Shown here one piece after another: positions 31,336 to 42,900 of a DNA stretch of 64,000 nucleotides; positions within the stretch are counted from its first letter, which is position 1, and each line of letters begins with the position of its first letter. The notes beneath the pieces were generated by a model. The model had not been told where the DNA came from and made no database searches. It worked only from the letters and a program-made list of their open reading frames with translations. Made by a program: the position numbers and the translations under genes. Source of the DNA: Pyrenophora tritici-repentis (taxonomy: Eukaryota > Ascomycota > Dothideomycetes > Pleosporales > Pleosporaceae); the NCBI RefSeq assembly GCF_003171515.1, contig NC_089390.1, positions 1,736,001 to 1,800,000 of the forward strand. Direction: 5' to 3'.

Positions 31336-31806
31336 GGAGAGAATTTGTGGTATGATTTGCTCTTGATGTAGCTGTAGTAACTACCATGACTTTGGTTCTT
31401 AGTAGAAAACCGCTTCTGGTTATCTTTACGCTAGATAGTATGATAGGATGAATATACGGTCTCACTCTAGTTAGATCTCCTACAATTTGTGCACCTGAAG
31501 TCATGACGAATGCTTCAATCACAGCCTCATTTATCTCGGGGAAATTATCGTGGGCTGAAGTCAATATAAATTGTGTTAGTATTTTGGTAGCTCAATCAAC
31601 AGCGTCACTCATGGCGCGTTGCACCTCGGTAATACTAGCTTGGCGAGGGGATAACCTTGGACATTCCCATCTCTCCACGATGATACAATCCACGAGACCA
31701 CTGCGTAAACTGCGTAAACTGGAGCAACCAGCTATGCAAGAAGACCTGGCGCCTACATCATATTACTACACCTGTGTACACACGGAGCCTACAGCTCGAG
31801 CACACC
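31336..31806. other. Spacer before the phosphotransferase gene
   Basis: No gene recognised. A short duplicated word (gcgtaaact gcgtaaact) lies at about 31702-31719. Confidence 0.4.
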
Positions 31807-32685
31807 ATGGCTTGGGCGCCTGCTCAACTACCTTACCAAAAATCGCCTGACCTACTACCGGCCCCCCAACCTAGCGAATCTCAATTCTCAGAATCAGCAA
31901 CCGTATTCCAGGACGATGTTCAATATCACCGCGTGGTTGCGGTCGATTCTCACTTCATCGTCAAATACGGCCGCGGTGTAACAAAGAATGAAGGCCAGGT
32001 ACTCTTATCCCTCAAACACCACCTGAACGCCAGCCCCAGATTACCAAAACTCTATACAATGTACCGTATGCCAGACACAAACCACGTCTGCCTAATCATG
32101 CAGCGCATGCCAGGCGTCCAACTCAACTACCTATGGCCTAAGCTCACAGACTCTAAGAAAACCGACATATGTGCTCAGTTAAACGAAATCATCACATCTA
32201 TCCGAACTATTCCCGCTCCTCTCTTCGGTAGTGTCACTAAAGACCGTTTCTACCACCACATTTTCTACAGCCAAGATTACGAGAGGGAATTCTGTGGTCC
32301 GGTTGATTCTGATGACAAACTTAATGCGGCCCTGGTGAAGCGGTTACGGTCGTTTCGACAACACAACTTGGATCAGTGGGTTTTGAGAGCGGACTTTTAT
32401 CAGAGAAATCTCGGAAAAACTTTGGTCGGGCATAAGCCTATCTTCACACATTCCGATCTGCAAAGGGAGAACATCATGGTACACCAGGATGCTTCAGAGG
32501 GGTTCACAGTTAGTCTAATAGATTGGGAAGACGCGGCTTGATACCCGGATTATTGGGAATACTTTATTGCTTGGCGAGGCTTGCAGTGGAAGGACAATTG
32601 GACCCAGCGGATCGAGGAGATCGTGGAACCTTGGCTTAGTGAGGCGGCGGTTATAAACAACGTGCATCGTGATGTATGCTTTTGA
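31807..32685 (+). pseudogene. Aminoglycoside-phosphotransferase-fold kinase gene with an in-frame TGA
   Basis: ATG 31807 (MAWAPAQLPYQKSPDLLP) opens a 245-codon frame ending at TGA 32539-32541. The family landmarks are present: a nucleotide-binding lysine region (FIVKYGRGV), VCLIMQRMPGVQLNYLW (hinge), FTHSDLQRENIMV (catalytic loop, Brenner motif) and SLIDWED (metal-binding Asp). Immediately after the stop, in the same frame, comes YPDYWEYFIAWRG, the continuation expected in this fungal family (normally D-W-E-x-A-G-W-Y-P-x-Y-W-E), and the frame runs to TGA at about 32685. The stop therefore replaces what is normally a Trp (TGG to TGA, one G-to-A change). The truncated product keeps the catalytic loop but loses the C-terminal helical part. 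These proteins phosphorylate small molecules of unknown identity. Confidence 0.75.
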
Positions 32686-32738
32686 ACATTGATGTTGATG
32701 GTGGCTCGTGCAACCGTCTTTTGATGATTCCACCTGGG

Positions 32739-32845
32739 TGACATGGAATACCTGACATACTAGTATAAGAAGGCCACTGTAGTTGCCAGGCAAAACTATT
32801 AGCTGCTTACCCACTGTGAAGCAATTCATGACACTCGGCTGGTTC
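32739..32845. repeat. MITE-like short element (copy B)
   Basis: Aligns by eye with 1080-1197 over about 90-100 bases, sharing gacatactagt and aggccact. Most differences are C/T or G/A. It sits between two broken genes. The right end (agcaattcatgacac) is a degenerate inverted copy of the left. Confidence 0.5.
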
Positions 32846-32880
32846 TTTCGTGCAAGCCGTTTTTTTCATGACGCCAGGAT

Positions 32881-33671
32881 TTATACAGCACCCCACCTCG
32901 CGGCAAACCCGCCGTCATCGCCCGCATCAGTGTTTCTAACATACTCACTCCGATCTGCGATATCTTGTGCCATGTCCTCTCCAAACACATAGCCTATCCA
33001 TGCGTATGTCAGATCCATGCCTGCTGAAACACCGGAACTAGTCCAGTATCTGCCGTCGACGACCCAGCGCGCTTTGGCGATCCAGTCAACGTTTGGGTGA
33101 CGGGCTTTTACCTGTGGAAAAAAAATGGTTAGTGGTTGTTGTTGGGTTGGAGAGAGGAGTATGTGAGAACAAAGAAGATTACCTACCTCATTAAAAGCCC
33201 TCTTATTACAAGTAGCCCTCCTCCCATCCAAAACCCCCGTCCTAGCTAAAATCTCACTCCCAGTACAAACCGTCAACACCCACTTTGGCCTCTTATCCTC
33301 CCCGTTTCTCAGTCCCTGTGTTAGAATCCCCTCCAGCCACCACCCTACCCCTCTCATTCTCTCCTCCCACCCCTCCCCCCTCATCCCCAACCCCCAGGCA
33401 CAATCACAACATCCCAATCCCACAGAGCTGTCTCAAACGTATGCGTCGGCACGATGGATTGAGCGAACACGCTGCCGCGCTGCGTGCCGGCGGCTGTTTG
33501 AGTTGAGATGGGGGTTAGGGAGGCGGCGACGATGGAGAGGGTGAGGGGATGCGTGTAGGAGAGGATGTTTAGGGCATCGAGGGGGCCGGCGACGTCGAGG
33601 AGTTGGAAGGAGGGGTAGAGAATTATGGCGATTTTCATGGGGAGACGGGTAGTGGAGGGGGAGGGGGACAT
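32881..33671 (-). pseudogene. DJ-1/PfpI-family (ThiJ) protein gene with a frameshift
   Basis: Reading from 33671 (MSPSPSTTRLP) or 33638 (MKIAIILYPSFQLLDVAGPL), the N-terminal half matches the fungal DJ-1/PfpI family through WDVVIVPGG. There a G-rich run (~33385-33400) throws the frame to a TGA at 33381-33383. In the neighbouring frame the match resumes immediately (LGMRGEGW), then VLTVCTGSEILARTGVLDGR carries the nucleophile Cys in its usual A/CTGS setting. A 75-nt intron (33186-33112) follows, then ARWVVDGRYWTSSGVSAGMD. One added base in the Gly-coding run restores the whole protein, so either a one-base deletion inactivated the gene or a homopolymer was mis-read. The family includes isonitrile hydratase- and glyoxalase-like enzymes. 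Confidence 0.75.
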
Positions 33672-34195
33672 TGCTTGGGTTGGGTGTTGGGGGGGTGGAT
33701 GATGATGATGATGATGATGATGATAGGAAGAGGAATGTTTCAAGCGAGCTCGAAGGTGAGAACGGATATTCAAATGAGGTAACTACAGCTTGAAATCTGA
33801 ATGCAGGAGGTAAGGTCCAACAATTTTAATATAAATATCCGTGTGCTGCGGGATGGAGTCGAAGAGAGGGACTAAGCAATACGATTAGTAAGCGCCACGG
33901 CTTGGTCACCATGAGAAGAAGCGGAGTAACGCCGTAAACGCTACCTAGATACATCTCACCAAACAGACTACACAATTATAGATTTCTGACTTATCAGAGG
34001 AACAGATATTTCATAACCAGCTTTAGCGAGTTTTTCATTTTCATGATACCTACATGAACTTTAAGTTGTACTACGACTACTGTAGTGCCCCGTGACAAAT
34101 ACATAGTAAAAAAGTAACCATTTATAACGAAACCTCCTCTCACCTCAGGTAGACTAAACCCCCTTACCATTACCACAAACCCCCATCCAAACCCC
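33672..34195. other. Spacer with a (GAT)n microsatellite
   Basis: A run of about eight GAT/ATG triplets at ~33700-33724 would encode polyHis if the preceding gene began further upstream, which I think unlikely. The rest is AT-rich and shows no gene. Confidence 0.45.
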
Positions 34196-35314
34196 CTACA
34201 AAACAACAACCAACTTCTTCGCACTAACTCCCTTCATCATCCTATCCAACCCCTCTTGCACACTCTCCAACCCCCTCCCCACAACCTCCGCCTCGGGCTT
34301 CGCTTGAAACTTTCCCACACTCAACGCCACCGGCAGAAAATCTTCATAAACCGCTTTGCCTACCTCATTAACCATGAGATCATTTCCCCAGATGAACTTA
34401 TACCCTACACCTTTCACCTTACATTTCACAAACGTACTGAGTTTGAACCACACAAACCCCGCTATGAAGCTCACCAACTGCATTCCTTTTGGTGGAACAA
34501 CGTTGGGCATCGGCAGTGAGGGTTGCGCGATGAATTTTCGTCCTGGGGTAGAGGCGATGATGGGGATGCAGGATCCCATGCTGTTGGGGCCGATAGCGAG
34601 GGCACCGGCGTGCTGTTTGTCTTTTAAGAGAGAAATGATGGACGGGATAGTGGAGGCATCATTATAGTCGAATACTTGTGATGCTCCTAGCGACTCCACG
34701 TAGTCGAAGTTTCGGGGGGAGCACGTTGTTATGACATCGTACCCGGATGCGACGGCCAGCTGGATAGCGTTGGAACCTAGCGATGTAGATCCACCCCAGA
34801 TGAGCAAGTACTGGCCTGCGGATCCTTTTGGTGTTTTCACCGACGGGTGCGGTAGGGCGAGGTAATCTTTCATATACAATCCACAGGCAGCGGTGGAGAG
34901 ACACAAGGGGAGCACGCAGGCTTTTTCGTAAGGGAGGTTGTCTGGAATGGGGGAAACGAGGTTGGAGCGTAAAACGACGTATTTTTGGAATGCACCTTCT
35001 GAGGATTTGTTGCTGCGGGAGTCGAGACCTACGGCGTGGCCGATGACGCGGTCGCCGGGGGAGAAGCGCTTGACGTTTGAACCGACTTCTACGACTTCAC
35101 CGGCGACGTCTTCGCCGAGGGTGAAGGGGTATTTTACCCAACCCATCATGTTGTCGCCCATGAGTTGCTTCATGCTGTCGATGGGGTTGATGGCTACGGC
35201 GCCGGTTTTTACGACGACTTCGTTGTCGCCAGGCGGTGTGTAGGGTGCTTCTGAGACGACGAGCGGGTGGACTTGCTTGCCGGTGAGCCAGGCGGCTCGG
35301 TTGGTTGGAGCCAT
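34196..35314 (-). CDS. Zinc-independent medium-chain dehydrogenase/trans-enoyl-reductase-like protein
   Basis: A single-exon gene of 372 residues. The N-terminal GroES-like domain reads NEVVVKTGAVAINPIDSMKQ and YPFTLGEDVAGEVVEVG. The NADPH-binding domain starts YLLIWGGSTSLGSNAIQLAVASG near residue 170. The Cys/His ligands of zinc alcohol dehydrogenases are absent. The arrangement matches the fungal branch that contains LovC-type trans-acting enoyl reductases and many stand-alone quinone or enoyl reductases. No polyketide synthase is in the window, so a trans-ER role cannot be claimed; reduction of an enone is the safest call. The 3' end lies in an AT-rich region, and the start (MAPTNRAAWLTGK) is typical of the family. 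Confidence 0.88.
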   Translation of the reverse strand: MAPTNRAAWLTGKQVHPLVVSEAPYTPPGDNEVVVKTGAVAINPIDSMKQLMGDNMMGWVKYPFTLGEDVAGEVVEVGSNVKRFSPGDRVIGHAVGLDSRSNKSSEGAFQKYVVLRSNLVSPIPDNLPYEKACVLPLCLSTAACGLYMKDYLALPHPSVKTPKGSAGQYLLIWGGSTSLGSNAIQLAVASGYDVITTCSPRNFDYVESLGASQVFDYNDASTIPSIISLLKDKQHAGALAIGPNSMGSCIPIIASTPGRKFIAQPSLPMPNVVPPKGMQLVSFIAGFVWFKLSTFVKCKVKGVGYKFIWGNDLMVNEVGKAVYEDFLPVALSVGKFQAKPEAEVVGRGLESVQEGLDRMMKGVSAKKLVVVL

Positions 35315-36368
35315 TGTTTAGACGGTGGTATGGTGGTGTGAGAAATGAAAACGTGAGGTTAGAAACTAGGTACCTCTCAAAGACAGCTGATGGGGTATAA
35401 AGCGGGAAATGTAAGAGCGTAATAAAGATGTTGAATCAAAAGTACAATCCAAACCACCAGGAAGGCCTATACATAAGTATATAAACACCTACCTAACCAA
35501 TGTCCAACTGGGCTATTCCATCGGCCCGACGTTGCATATGCATTGTGTAGTTGACGTCCATTCCAAGGACGGAGTAACTCAGCGGACTTTGTGATGCCCC
35601 GGGATCCGTGTACCTGAAAGGCAACTCGAAATGCAAACACGGTGATAACTACCAACCCCATCACAGCCATCACCATCGGCTCCATCCCTTGCCTGGCCCC
35701 ATATCATGGAAAGAAAGTTAACCCGCCTCGCCGCTTGCACAAAACGTCCCCCTGGCCCGCGGCTTGTCTCTTCTTCCCCATCGGTCCACCCGACGTCGAT
35801 CGGGGGCCCCACTTAAATCCCACGTGACGTACCGGGCGCAAATTACACCAAATCGGGAAGTTCTGCATAAAGACGAAGCGGGTGGCGGTTAGATGTGATC
35901 CGTGGTAGACTGCTGCTGTCATCGCGCCCGCAAGCCACGTGTCTGGATGAGATGACGTTTAACCACGCAACCATCTATCACTGCAACTCAGCGATTTCAA
36001 TAGAAGTTCCACGAGGCGCTGCACCTCGAATTGATAGATACAGACTAAGCTATATATTGAAACGACTAGCTTCTCCATCACGCCAGGCGTATCCTACGTA
36101 AGGCATTCAACAGCCTTTCAACAGCACGTATACACTTTGTGCGTAGCAACAGGACCTGTGATAACCGCGAAAACATGAACCCCAAACGTCCTCGATATCC
36201 AAATATCATCGTCTTCATCATCAGAGTTCATGTAACAAGCTTTCTTCATCAGCACATGGGAATTTCCTATCCAATGTTTCCGCCTCATTGCCATGCTTGT
36301 TTTCCACCTCTTATCGTGTGTCTTTTGGGGGATCATTGTCGTCCCCTAGACTGTTTTTCTGTAAAAGA
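35315..36368. other. Intergenic DNA between reductase and PKA-type kinase genes
   Basis: About 1 kb holding the promoter of the reductase and the 3' region of the kinase. Short frames show no motif. No repeat or tRNA recognised. Confidence 0.4.
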
Positions 36369-37853
36369 CTAAAAGTCCCTGAAACTCTCCTCCCATCTAT
36401 CGCTCAGTTCTTTGGTATACGGATCTCTCTTGTCCGACTCGGGTTCATACTCGTCAAAATTTCGTGTATCCGCAGGACCTCTTAGGTGTGGTACTATGGG
36501 GCCTTGTACTTCGCGGTTGTATAGTTTCTCCCAGTCAATGTTCTTGAACCATTCATGTTGCTTGACACGCTGGGCGCCGCCGGCGACGTTGCCGAGACGT
36601 TTCGACGTGTCGACTGTGCAGAGACCAGAAATAAGGTCGCGGGCTGTAGGAGACATGGCACTAGGGAAGCGAACACGACCCTCTACGATTCTGCAGCGAG
36701 TTAGGATAAGCACAAATGCCCAGCAACACTAAAGCGTACTGTTCGTAGATCTTCATGGGGTTCTGATCCCAGAAGGGTGGTTGGCCAACGAGGAATTCGT
36801 ATACTAGAATGCCAAAAGCCCACCAATCGACGGCAGTACCGTGGCCTGCATGCGTGTTAGCCGCATATCCCCACACAGCGTCATGCATGATATACCTGTG
36901 TTGCGAATGACCTCGGGAGCCAGATACTCGGGAGTGCCGCAGAGTGTGTAGGTTTCTCCTGTCCAGCCGTTAGTTTTGGGAAACTAGCCGTAGTGACGTC
37001 AGACGTACTATTATCTACTTTCTTAGCAAACCCAAAGTCTACCAGCTTAAGGTGACCTTCGGCGTCTATGAGGATGTTCTCGGGCTTGAGGTCTCTGTAT
37101 GCGACACCTTCTCTTTCGTGGAGGAATTCGAGTATGAGAACTATTTCGGCGGCATAGAATTGGGAAGTGGGTTCGTTGAAGCGTCGCGCTCGGCGCAGGT
37201 AGCTAAAGACCTCACCACCGGGGCAGTAGTCAAGTACCATGTACAGCGAGTCGAGCGACTGGAAGCTGGCGACCATGGTGGTTATGAAGGGGTGTCCTGC
37301 GACTTTGGCAAGGACATTGCGCTCGTTGCGAACATGCTCGACCTGCTTGAGACGAATGACTGAGAAGAGGGCGTTGAGCAGCTGGACAAGCGCAAGAGAC
37401 AAGGAATAAACGTACCGTCTACCTTGCGCAGGATCTTTAGGGCGAAAACTTTGTTCTCGTCGCCGGCCTTTGCGTCCTTTAATCGCACCAGCCACACGCG
37501 CGCAAAAGTACCTGACACATGGTCAGCATGCATCCAGTCTCGTCGTCGGTCATGGTTCAAGATGCGCACGCACCCGTGCCCAGTGTTTTGATCAACTCAA
37601 AGTCTTCCTGTCGCAACACCTTGGATGAATGGCCCACGGGCTTCTTCTCCGGGTCGATGTCGATTTGGTCGGGACTCAGCGTGTGCTTTTGCGCCTCCCA
37701 CTGCGCCAAGTGCTGCTTCTCTTCCTCGCGCGGCTTGTCCATGGCCGAGTCGGTGCGGTCGTGGAGCGGGCCGGCATGCGAGGGCGAAGAGGCGTCCTTC
37801 TTGTCGCGGTGGTGCTGCACGGGGTGCAGCATGTTCTTGAAGGTAGTCGCCAT
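36369..37853 (-). CDS. cAMP-dependent protein kinase catalytic subunit-like AGC kinase
   Basis: Six exons: 37853-37574, 37511-37416, 37359-37009, 36958-36896, 36845-36740 and 36690-36369, giving 405 residues with every phase matched. The kinase begins at residue ~88 (FELIKTLGTG then TFARVWLVRL, the Gly loop). It continues with VFALKILRK, VAYRDLKPENILID, LKLVDFGFAKKV, ETYTLCGTPEYLAPEV (activation loop with a PDK1-type Thr) and DWWAFGILVYEFLVG. It ends with the AGC tail and a terminal hydrophobic F-x-x-F (ESFRDF). The activation-loop Thr, Lys and Asp are all present. The short divergent N-terminal region and a tail ending exactly at FRDF fit PKA catalytic subunits, probably the second fungal isoform. 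It acts downstream of cAMP in growth and stress signalling; the isoform is inference. Confidence 0.92.
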
Positions 37854-38537
37854 GGTAGGCGGCAGGTCGGCGGCGTGCAACAACAGCAGTCGCGGGCGTT
37901 GTAGTCGGAGCGGGGGGTTCCAAGGTCGTTTCCGGGTCTGGGGGGCACGAGTTCAGTGTTCAGCAGCAGAGACACCACATGGCAGCACACAGCAAACGTA
38001 GAAACGTATAATCAGACGGATGGATCGTGACCGAGGCGGTGCGGTTAGGCGGTGCGACCGGACTGGTGGCAGTCGTCAACCATGGATATGCTGGCGGGTG
38101 GTTTGAAGACTTGGTGCAAGGGAGCGGGAGCGGGCGCAACAAAGTCGTGCTAAGTGCACAGCAGTGTGCAGACATGGCGGGGGGTTGACATGCCCCCAAA
38201 ACATGACGCAGCCGGCGTGGGGAGCTTGCAAGCCGTAAGCCGCAAGCCGAAGCTGCAACAAAGCCGAAGAGCTGCATGGTTGCGTCGACGCCCGAGTCCG
38301 ACAGCTTGCTTGCTCACATGCATGTGCAAATGCCCGCCAACACTCTCTAGTTTGGTACTTGGACTTCAATACGAACCAAACTGCCGCTATGCATTAATCT
38401 CAGCCTTTAAATACATTTCATGCCCGGGCAGAATCTGCCCACAGTAACTCCCGTGTAAACTCCCGTCTGTTGCATGCGCGTCCTACTGTTTTCTACACCA
38501 CACCAGCTAGTCGTACAATTTGCCTCTCCGTGCCGCT
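37854..38537. other. Spacer upstream of the PKA-type gene
   Basis: GC-rich near the kinase gene, with CAG/GCA words. It contains the kinase promoter and the 3' end of the V-ATPase gene, which is read in the same direction. No further gene recognised. Confidence 0.4.
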
Positions 38538-39352
38538 TCAGCCACTTGCTCTGGTGTTGAGAATGAGGGCGACAATAAGTCTGCAGAGGTTAGTATATAT
38601 ATATATGCTTTGGTCCGTCGTGTACCGGATGCATACCCGTAGAGTCCCAATACTTCAGCGAAAATGAGAATGAGCACCATGCCGACAAAGATTCTCGACT
38701 GGCTCATAAAGGAGCGTACGCCCTGCGCATGTTAGTGCATGCCCTCGTATTGTTTCCACGACGCGACCTACAGCATCTCCTACGATTCCAATAGCGTATC
38801 CCGCAGCCAGGCCCGACAGCCCGACCGACAGACCGGCTGCCATGTGCATGAATCCAGCATATAGCGAGTACGTGTTGTTTGGTGGTGGCTTGATGTCGCT
38901 GGCGATGAGGACTGATATGACGAGGGCGTAGACGGCCAAGATACCCGACATGACAATGGGAATGAGCGACTGGGCAAGTGGTTAGCTTGGATGAAGCTCC
39001 TCTAGCACCTGCCAGCGCTTCGTACCTTCATGATCAGGTCCGGCCTGTATGTACCAATACCGGCAATGCCGATGCCAGCTTTAGCTGTTCCATACGCAGC
39101 TCCGGCGCCTGCTCTTGTTAGCTCGTACCCAGCCAACTACGCGTCGGGGCGTCATACATCCAAAGATCATCTGTCGTGGGTTGGTATATTAGAACGACGG
39201 CCAAAAGGGGTTGGGCTACTCACAGCGAAGGCGATTCCGCTCTACGTGCTGTTAGCTATCAAAGTATCATCATCATCATCAACGTCAGGGTCCGGTGCAC
39301 TCACCATGCCGAAGAAGGGCGCGAAGCTCGGCGCGAGCTCATTTGAAGACAT
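38538..39352 (-). CDS. vma3: V-type ATPase proteolipid subunit c
   Basis: Seven exons: 39352-39305, 39241-39224, 39170-39158, 39108-39026, 38969-38772, 38722-38637 and 38580-38538. All phases close to give 162 residues, the normal length. The protein is the proton-carrying ring subunit of the vacuolar H+-ATPase, with four membrane helices: [20 protein letters not shown], then [54 protein letters not shown], and finally [16 protein letters not shown], where Glu in IFAEV is the essential proton site. The call of c rather than c' rests on helix-1 and helix-2 wording and is fairly but not fully secure. Exons 2 and 3 are only 18 and 13 nt, an unusual pair of microexons. It is divergent from the RhoGEF gene. 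Confidence 0.93.
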
Positions 39353-39987
39353 GCTGCCGTGGGCGTAGCAGTAGTAAGCTAAGCAAAGGGTAGGGAGGAC
39401 GCGGTGAAGGTCGAGTCGGGGTTGCGGTCGGGGTTGATGCGTCCAAGACGGACAGGATGCAGCAAGTGGTTTGGTGAGGACGGCGACGATGGCGGCGCCA
39501 AGCATAGGGCGGTCCAACACCTGCACCACCGCCATTCTCCCACGACAACGCCGCGAGCTGCTAGGAAGGCCGGCCAGCAGCGCTTCCCTCAGCCAACGCT
39601 ACCACGCATTTCGCCCATTGCTAGCCGCCATCTTCTACAAGACATCAACCTCTCACCACTTACGCCGTCCTCGCCGGCCCCTCGCTGGGCGGCGTCATCG
39701 CAGCTGTCAGAATCGCCCTGGGCTCGCTCGCACTCGTGCACTCTCGTTTGCACCCCGCCGGCACCTACACACGACTCGCACTCGCTCGCCATATCGCAGC
39801 ACCGCCAGGACTTTTGTAACGACGTGCGCTGCCCATTTCCACGCCCTCGCCCCGCCGTTAGAGACGCCCTACTGCCCCCCAGACGCCCAAGACACGGCCG
39901 AAAGTCCAGGACGAAAAAGCCCGCTCCCCGCCAAACCGGCACGGCGAATGCACACGACAGGTCAGCAACGCTGTCCAAGATAGAGAC
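39353..39987. promoter_or_regulatory. Bidirectional promoter, vma3 / rom2
   Basis: A 635-bp, GC-rich, pyrimidine-rich gap between two divergent genes. No TATA box is obvious, as is usual for housekeeping fungal genes. Long frames across it are shadows of base composition. Confidence 0.5.
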
Positions 39988-42900
39988 ATGGCCGATTACG
40001 GGAACCAACAGCGGCCAGACTTTGCGCGCGGTCCGGGCCCTGGACAGCCCGCAGGCGCAAGGGAAACCGCCTTTACAAACATCTTCGGCGCCAACCCTGC
40101 CATGGCTGGCCGCTCGCAGACGATGACTTCGCAGTCCCATCCGCGCATGAATGATCGGGCTGCTACAATGTCCAGCCAGACGGCTGACATGATGCAGCGC
40201 GCCCCGCCAATGCGTCAGCCTGTCAATGGCTACGATCGACGCCCTCAACCGCCGTACGATGGGCGCACGGGACCCGGCTTCGGGGAGCAGCGCCCCATGG
40301 ATCCGCAGAATGGCTACAACCGCCCCGTGCAGAACGGTTACGGCCCAAATTCGCGATATCCTGAAGCGCAGCAGCCACAACAACAGCAGCCGCAGCAGCA
40401 GCAGCAGCGCCAGCCGCAGCCACAGTACTTGCCACAACCCCTTCGCCCTGAGCGCCAGCCATACGGCCAGCCCCAGCGGTTTGACCCCCGAACGCCTGTC
40501 GGTCAGCCCCCGTACAACAAACCCATCCCTAATCGCTTTCCCGGCCCTCCGGGTCCTGCTATGAACGCAGACCCGTACCGCTCACAATCGCTAGCACTGA
40601 ACCCGCGTCCACAATTCACCCCTGGCGGTCCGTCGCATCCATCCCAGGCCAACACGTTCCGTCAACAGCCATACATGAACCACATGGCAAGAACGACAGC
40701 CCAGGGCCGAGTGGTGCCGGAGCGCCCTGATGAGCGGACCATGTCCATGACCTCGTATACACGAGACCCCGAACACACGCAGACCATGAGTGGAAGAATC
40801 ATACCAAGTCGAAGACGAGAATCGGGCGGGAATGACATGGTACCGCCTGGCCACCCTCAGGATAGGGGACTGCCACCAAATCCCAGAAGTGTCAGCCAGG
40901 GCAGCATGCCAAACCAGTCACAGAGCCAGTCGCGGACCATGTCCATGGCATCCACTATTGTGCCTCCCTCGGAGCGTACCAGCACCATGTCTTCCATGAG
41001 CTCGCGTCCTGATTCCACCCAAACCATGGGCAGCAACTCCAGCAACAACAGGACTTCTAACCAGTCGATGAATTCATTGACACCTAGCGGTCAACAAGCG
41101 CCCGCCCAGCGACGCGCGCCTCTAGTCTATCCCGCCCTCTTGTCTCGAGTCGCAGAAACCTTTCAGGATAGAGTGGGCCTTACAGAGAAAGAGAAGGACG
41201 GCCTCGTGTACAAGCAGGCTTTCACTGGCGCGGATGCTGTCGATCTCATCTCGTTTATCATCAAAACGACGGATCGCAATCTAGCGCTGCTCCTCGGCAG
41301 GTCTCTGGACGCGCAAAAGTTCTTCCATGACGTGACATATGCCCACCGATTGCGCGACTCATCCAATGAGATTTATCAGTTCCGCGAGACCATGGTCGAG
41401 GACAAGTCGGAGATTAATGGTGTCTTCACTCTCCTCACAGAGTGCTATTCTCCTACATGTACTCGTGACCGTCTTTGCTATTCCATTGCGTGTCCCCGCC
41501 GCCTGGAGCAGCAAGCTCGTCTCAACATGCGCATTCAGCCTGGTCTCAAACGCGAGGAGTCTAGGGCAAGTTTGCACGAAGAAAAAGATAATGAAGAACA
41601 GAAGTTGTGGATCAACACTGTTCCAAAAGAGATTTCCGACAGCGTATCTGAGAAGGAGCAGAAGAGGCAGGAGGTCATTTCTGAACTCATGTACACCGAG
41701 CGCGATTTCGTAAAGGATCTCGAGTACCTCCGAGATTTCTGGATGAAGCCCCTGCGCAACCCGGCAACATCGCCTATCCCCGAGCACCGTCGCGAAAAAT
41801 TCGTCCGGACTGTATTCTCAAACTGTCAAGAGGTTTACATGGTGAACTCCCGTATGGCCGAGCAGCTCACCAGGCGACAGCAGAAGGAAGCCGTCGTTCG
41901 GAATGTTGGAGATATCTTCTTGGAATATGTGCCGCATTTTGCGCCATTTATCAAGTACGGTGCCAACCAGCTCTTCGGTAAGTACGAGTTTGAGCATGAG
42001 AAACGCACAAATACTGGCTTTGCCAAGTTTGTGGACGAAGTAGAGAGGATGAAAGAATCGCGAAAGCTGGAGCTGAACGGTTATCTCACCAAACCAACAA
42101 CGAGATTGGCTAGGTACCCGCTACTCTTGGAGAATATTGTCAAGTACACAGCAGACGACAATCCTGACAAGGAAGATATTCCCAAGGTCATCAAGATCAT
42201 CAAGGAAACTTTGTCCAAGGTCAATGTTGAGTCTGGAAAGGCGGAGAACCATTTCAACCTGATGCAGCTCAACAAGGATCTCAAGTTTAGGCCTGGCGAA
42301 TTTGTCGACTTGAAGTTGACCGACGAGAACCGACAGCTGGTTTTCAAGGGCACGCTGAAGAAGACCCCGACCGAAACTACTGGCGACATTACTTGCTACC
42401 TCTTTGATCATGCAGTCCTACTGGTACGCGCAAAGACTGTGAACAAACGCGAAGAGCAAAAGGTTTACAAGAAGCCTATACCGCTCGAGCTATTAGTAAT
42501 CACTCAGATGGAGGAAGTCAATCCCAAGCTAGGCATCGCAAAACGCCCGTCAGCAAACTTGATCGCAGGCAAAGCCATTGCCGCTGCAACACCAAGAAAC
42601 AACGATCCCAAGCAACAAGGATACCCCATCACATTCAAGCATCTCGGCAAAGGCGGTTACGAGTTGACGCTATTTGCCAGCACCCCCATTTCGCAGCAAA
42701 AGTGGATGGAGCACATTGACACACAGCAGCGAACCTTGAGAGAACGTAGCAACATCTTCACAAAGACTATTGTCAACGAAGGTTTCTTCTCTCCGACTAT
42801 CAGAGTCACGTGTGCTGTCCCTCTCGATGGTGGACGCAAGCTGGCCCTGGGTACGGATGCTGGTGTCTATGTTGTGGAACGGAAGCCGAAAGATGCCTCG

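Noticed and set aside
33690..33773. N-terminal polyHis extension of the DJ-1 gene
   Set aside because: It comes from a (GAT)n microsatellite upstream of better starts at 33671 and 33638.
39404..40126. 240-residue Pro/Arg-rich frame across the vma3/rom2 promoter
   Set aside because: Shadow of GC-rich leader DNA; it runs into rom2 in a different frame.
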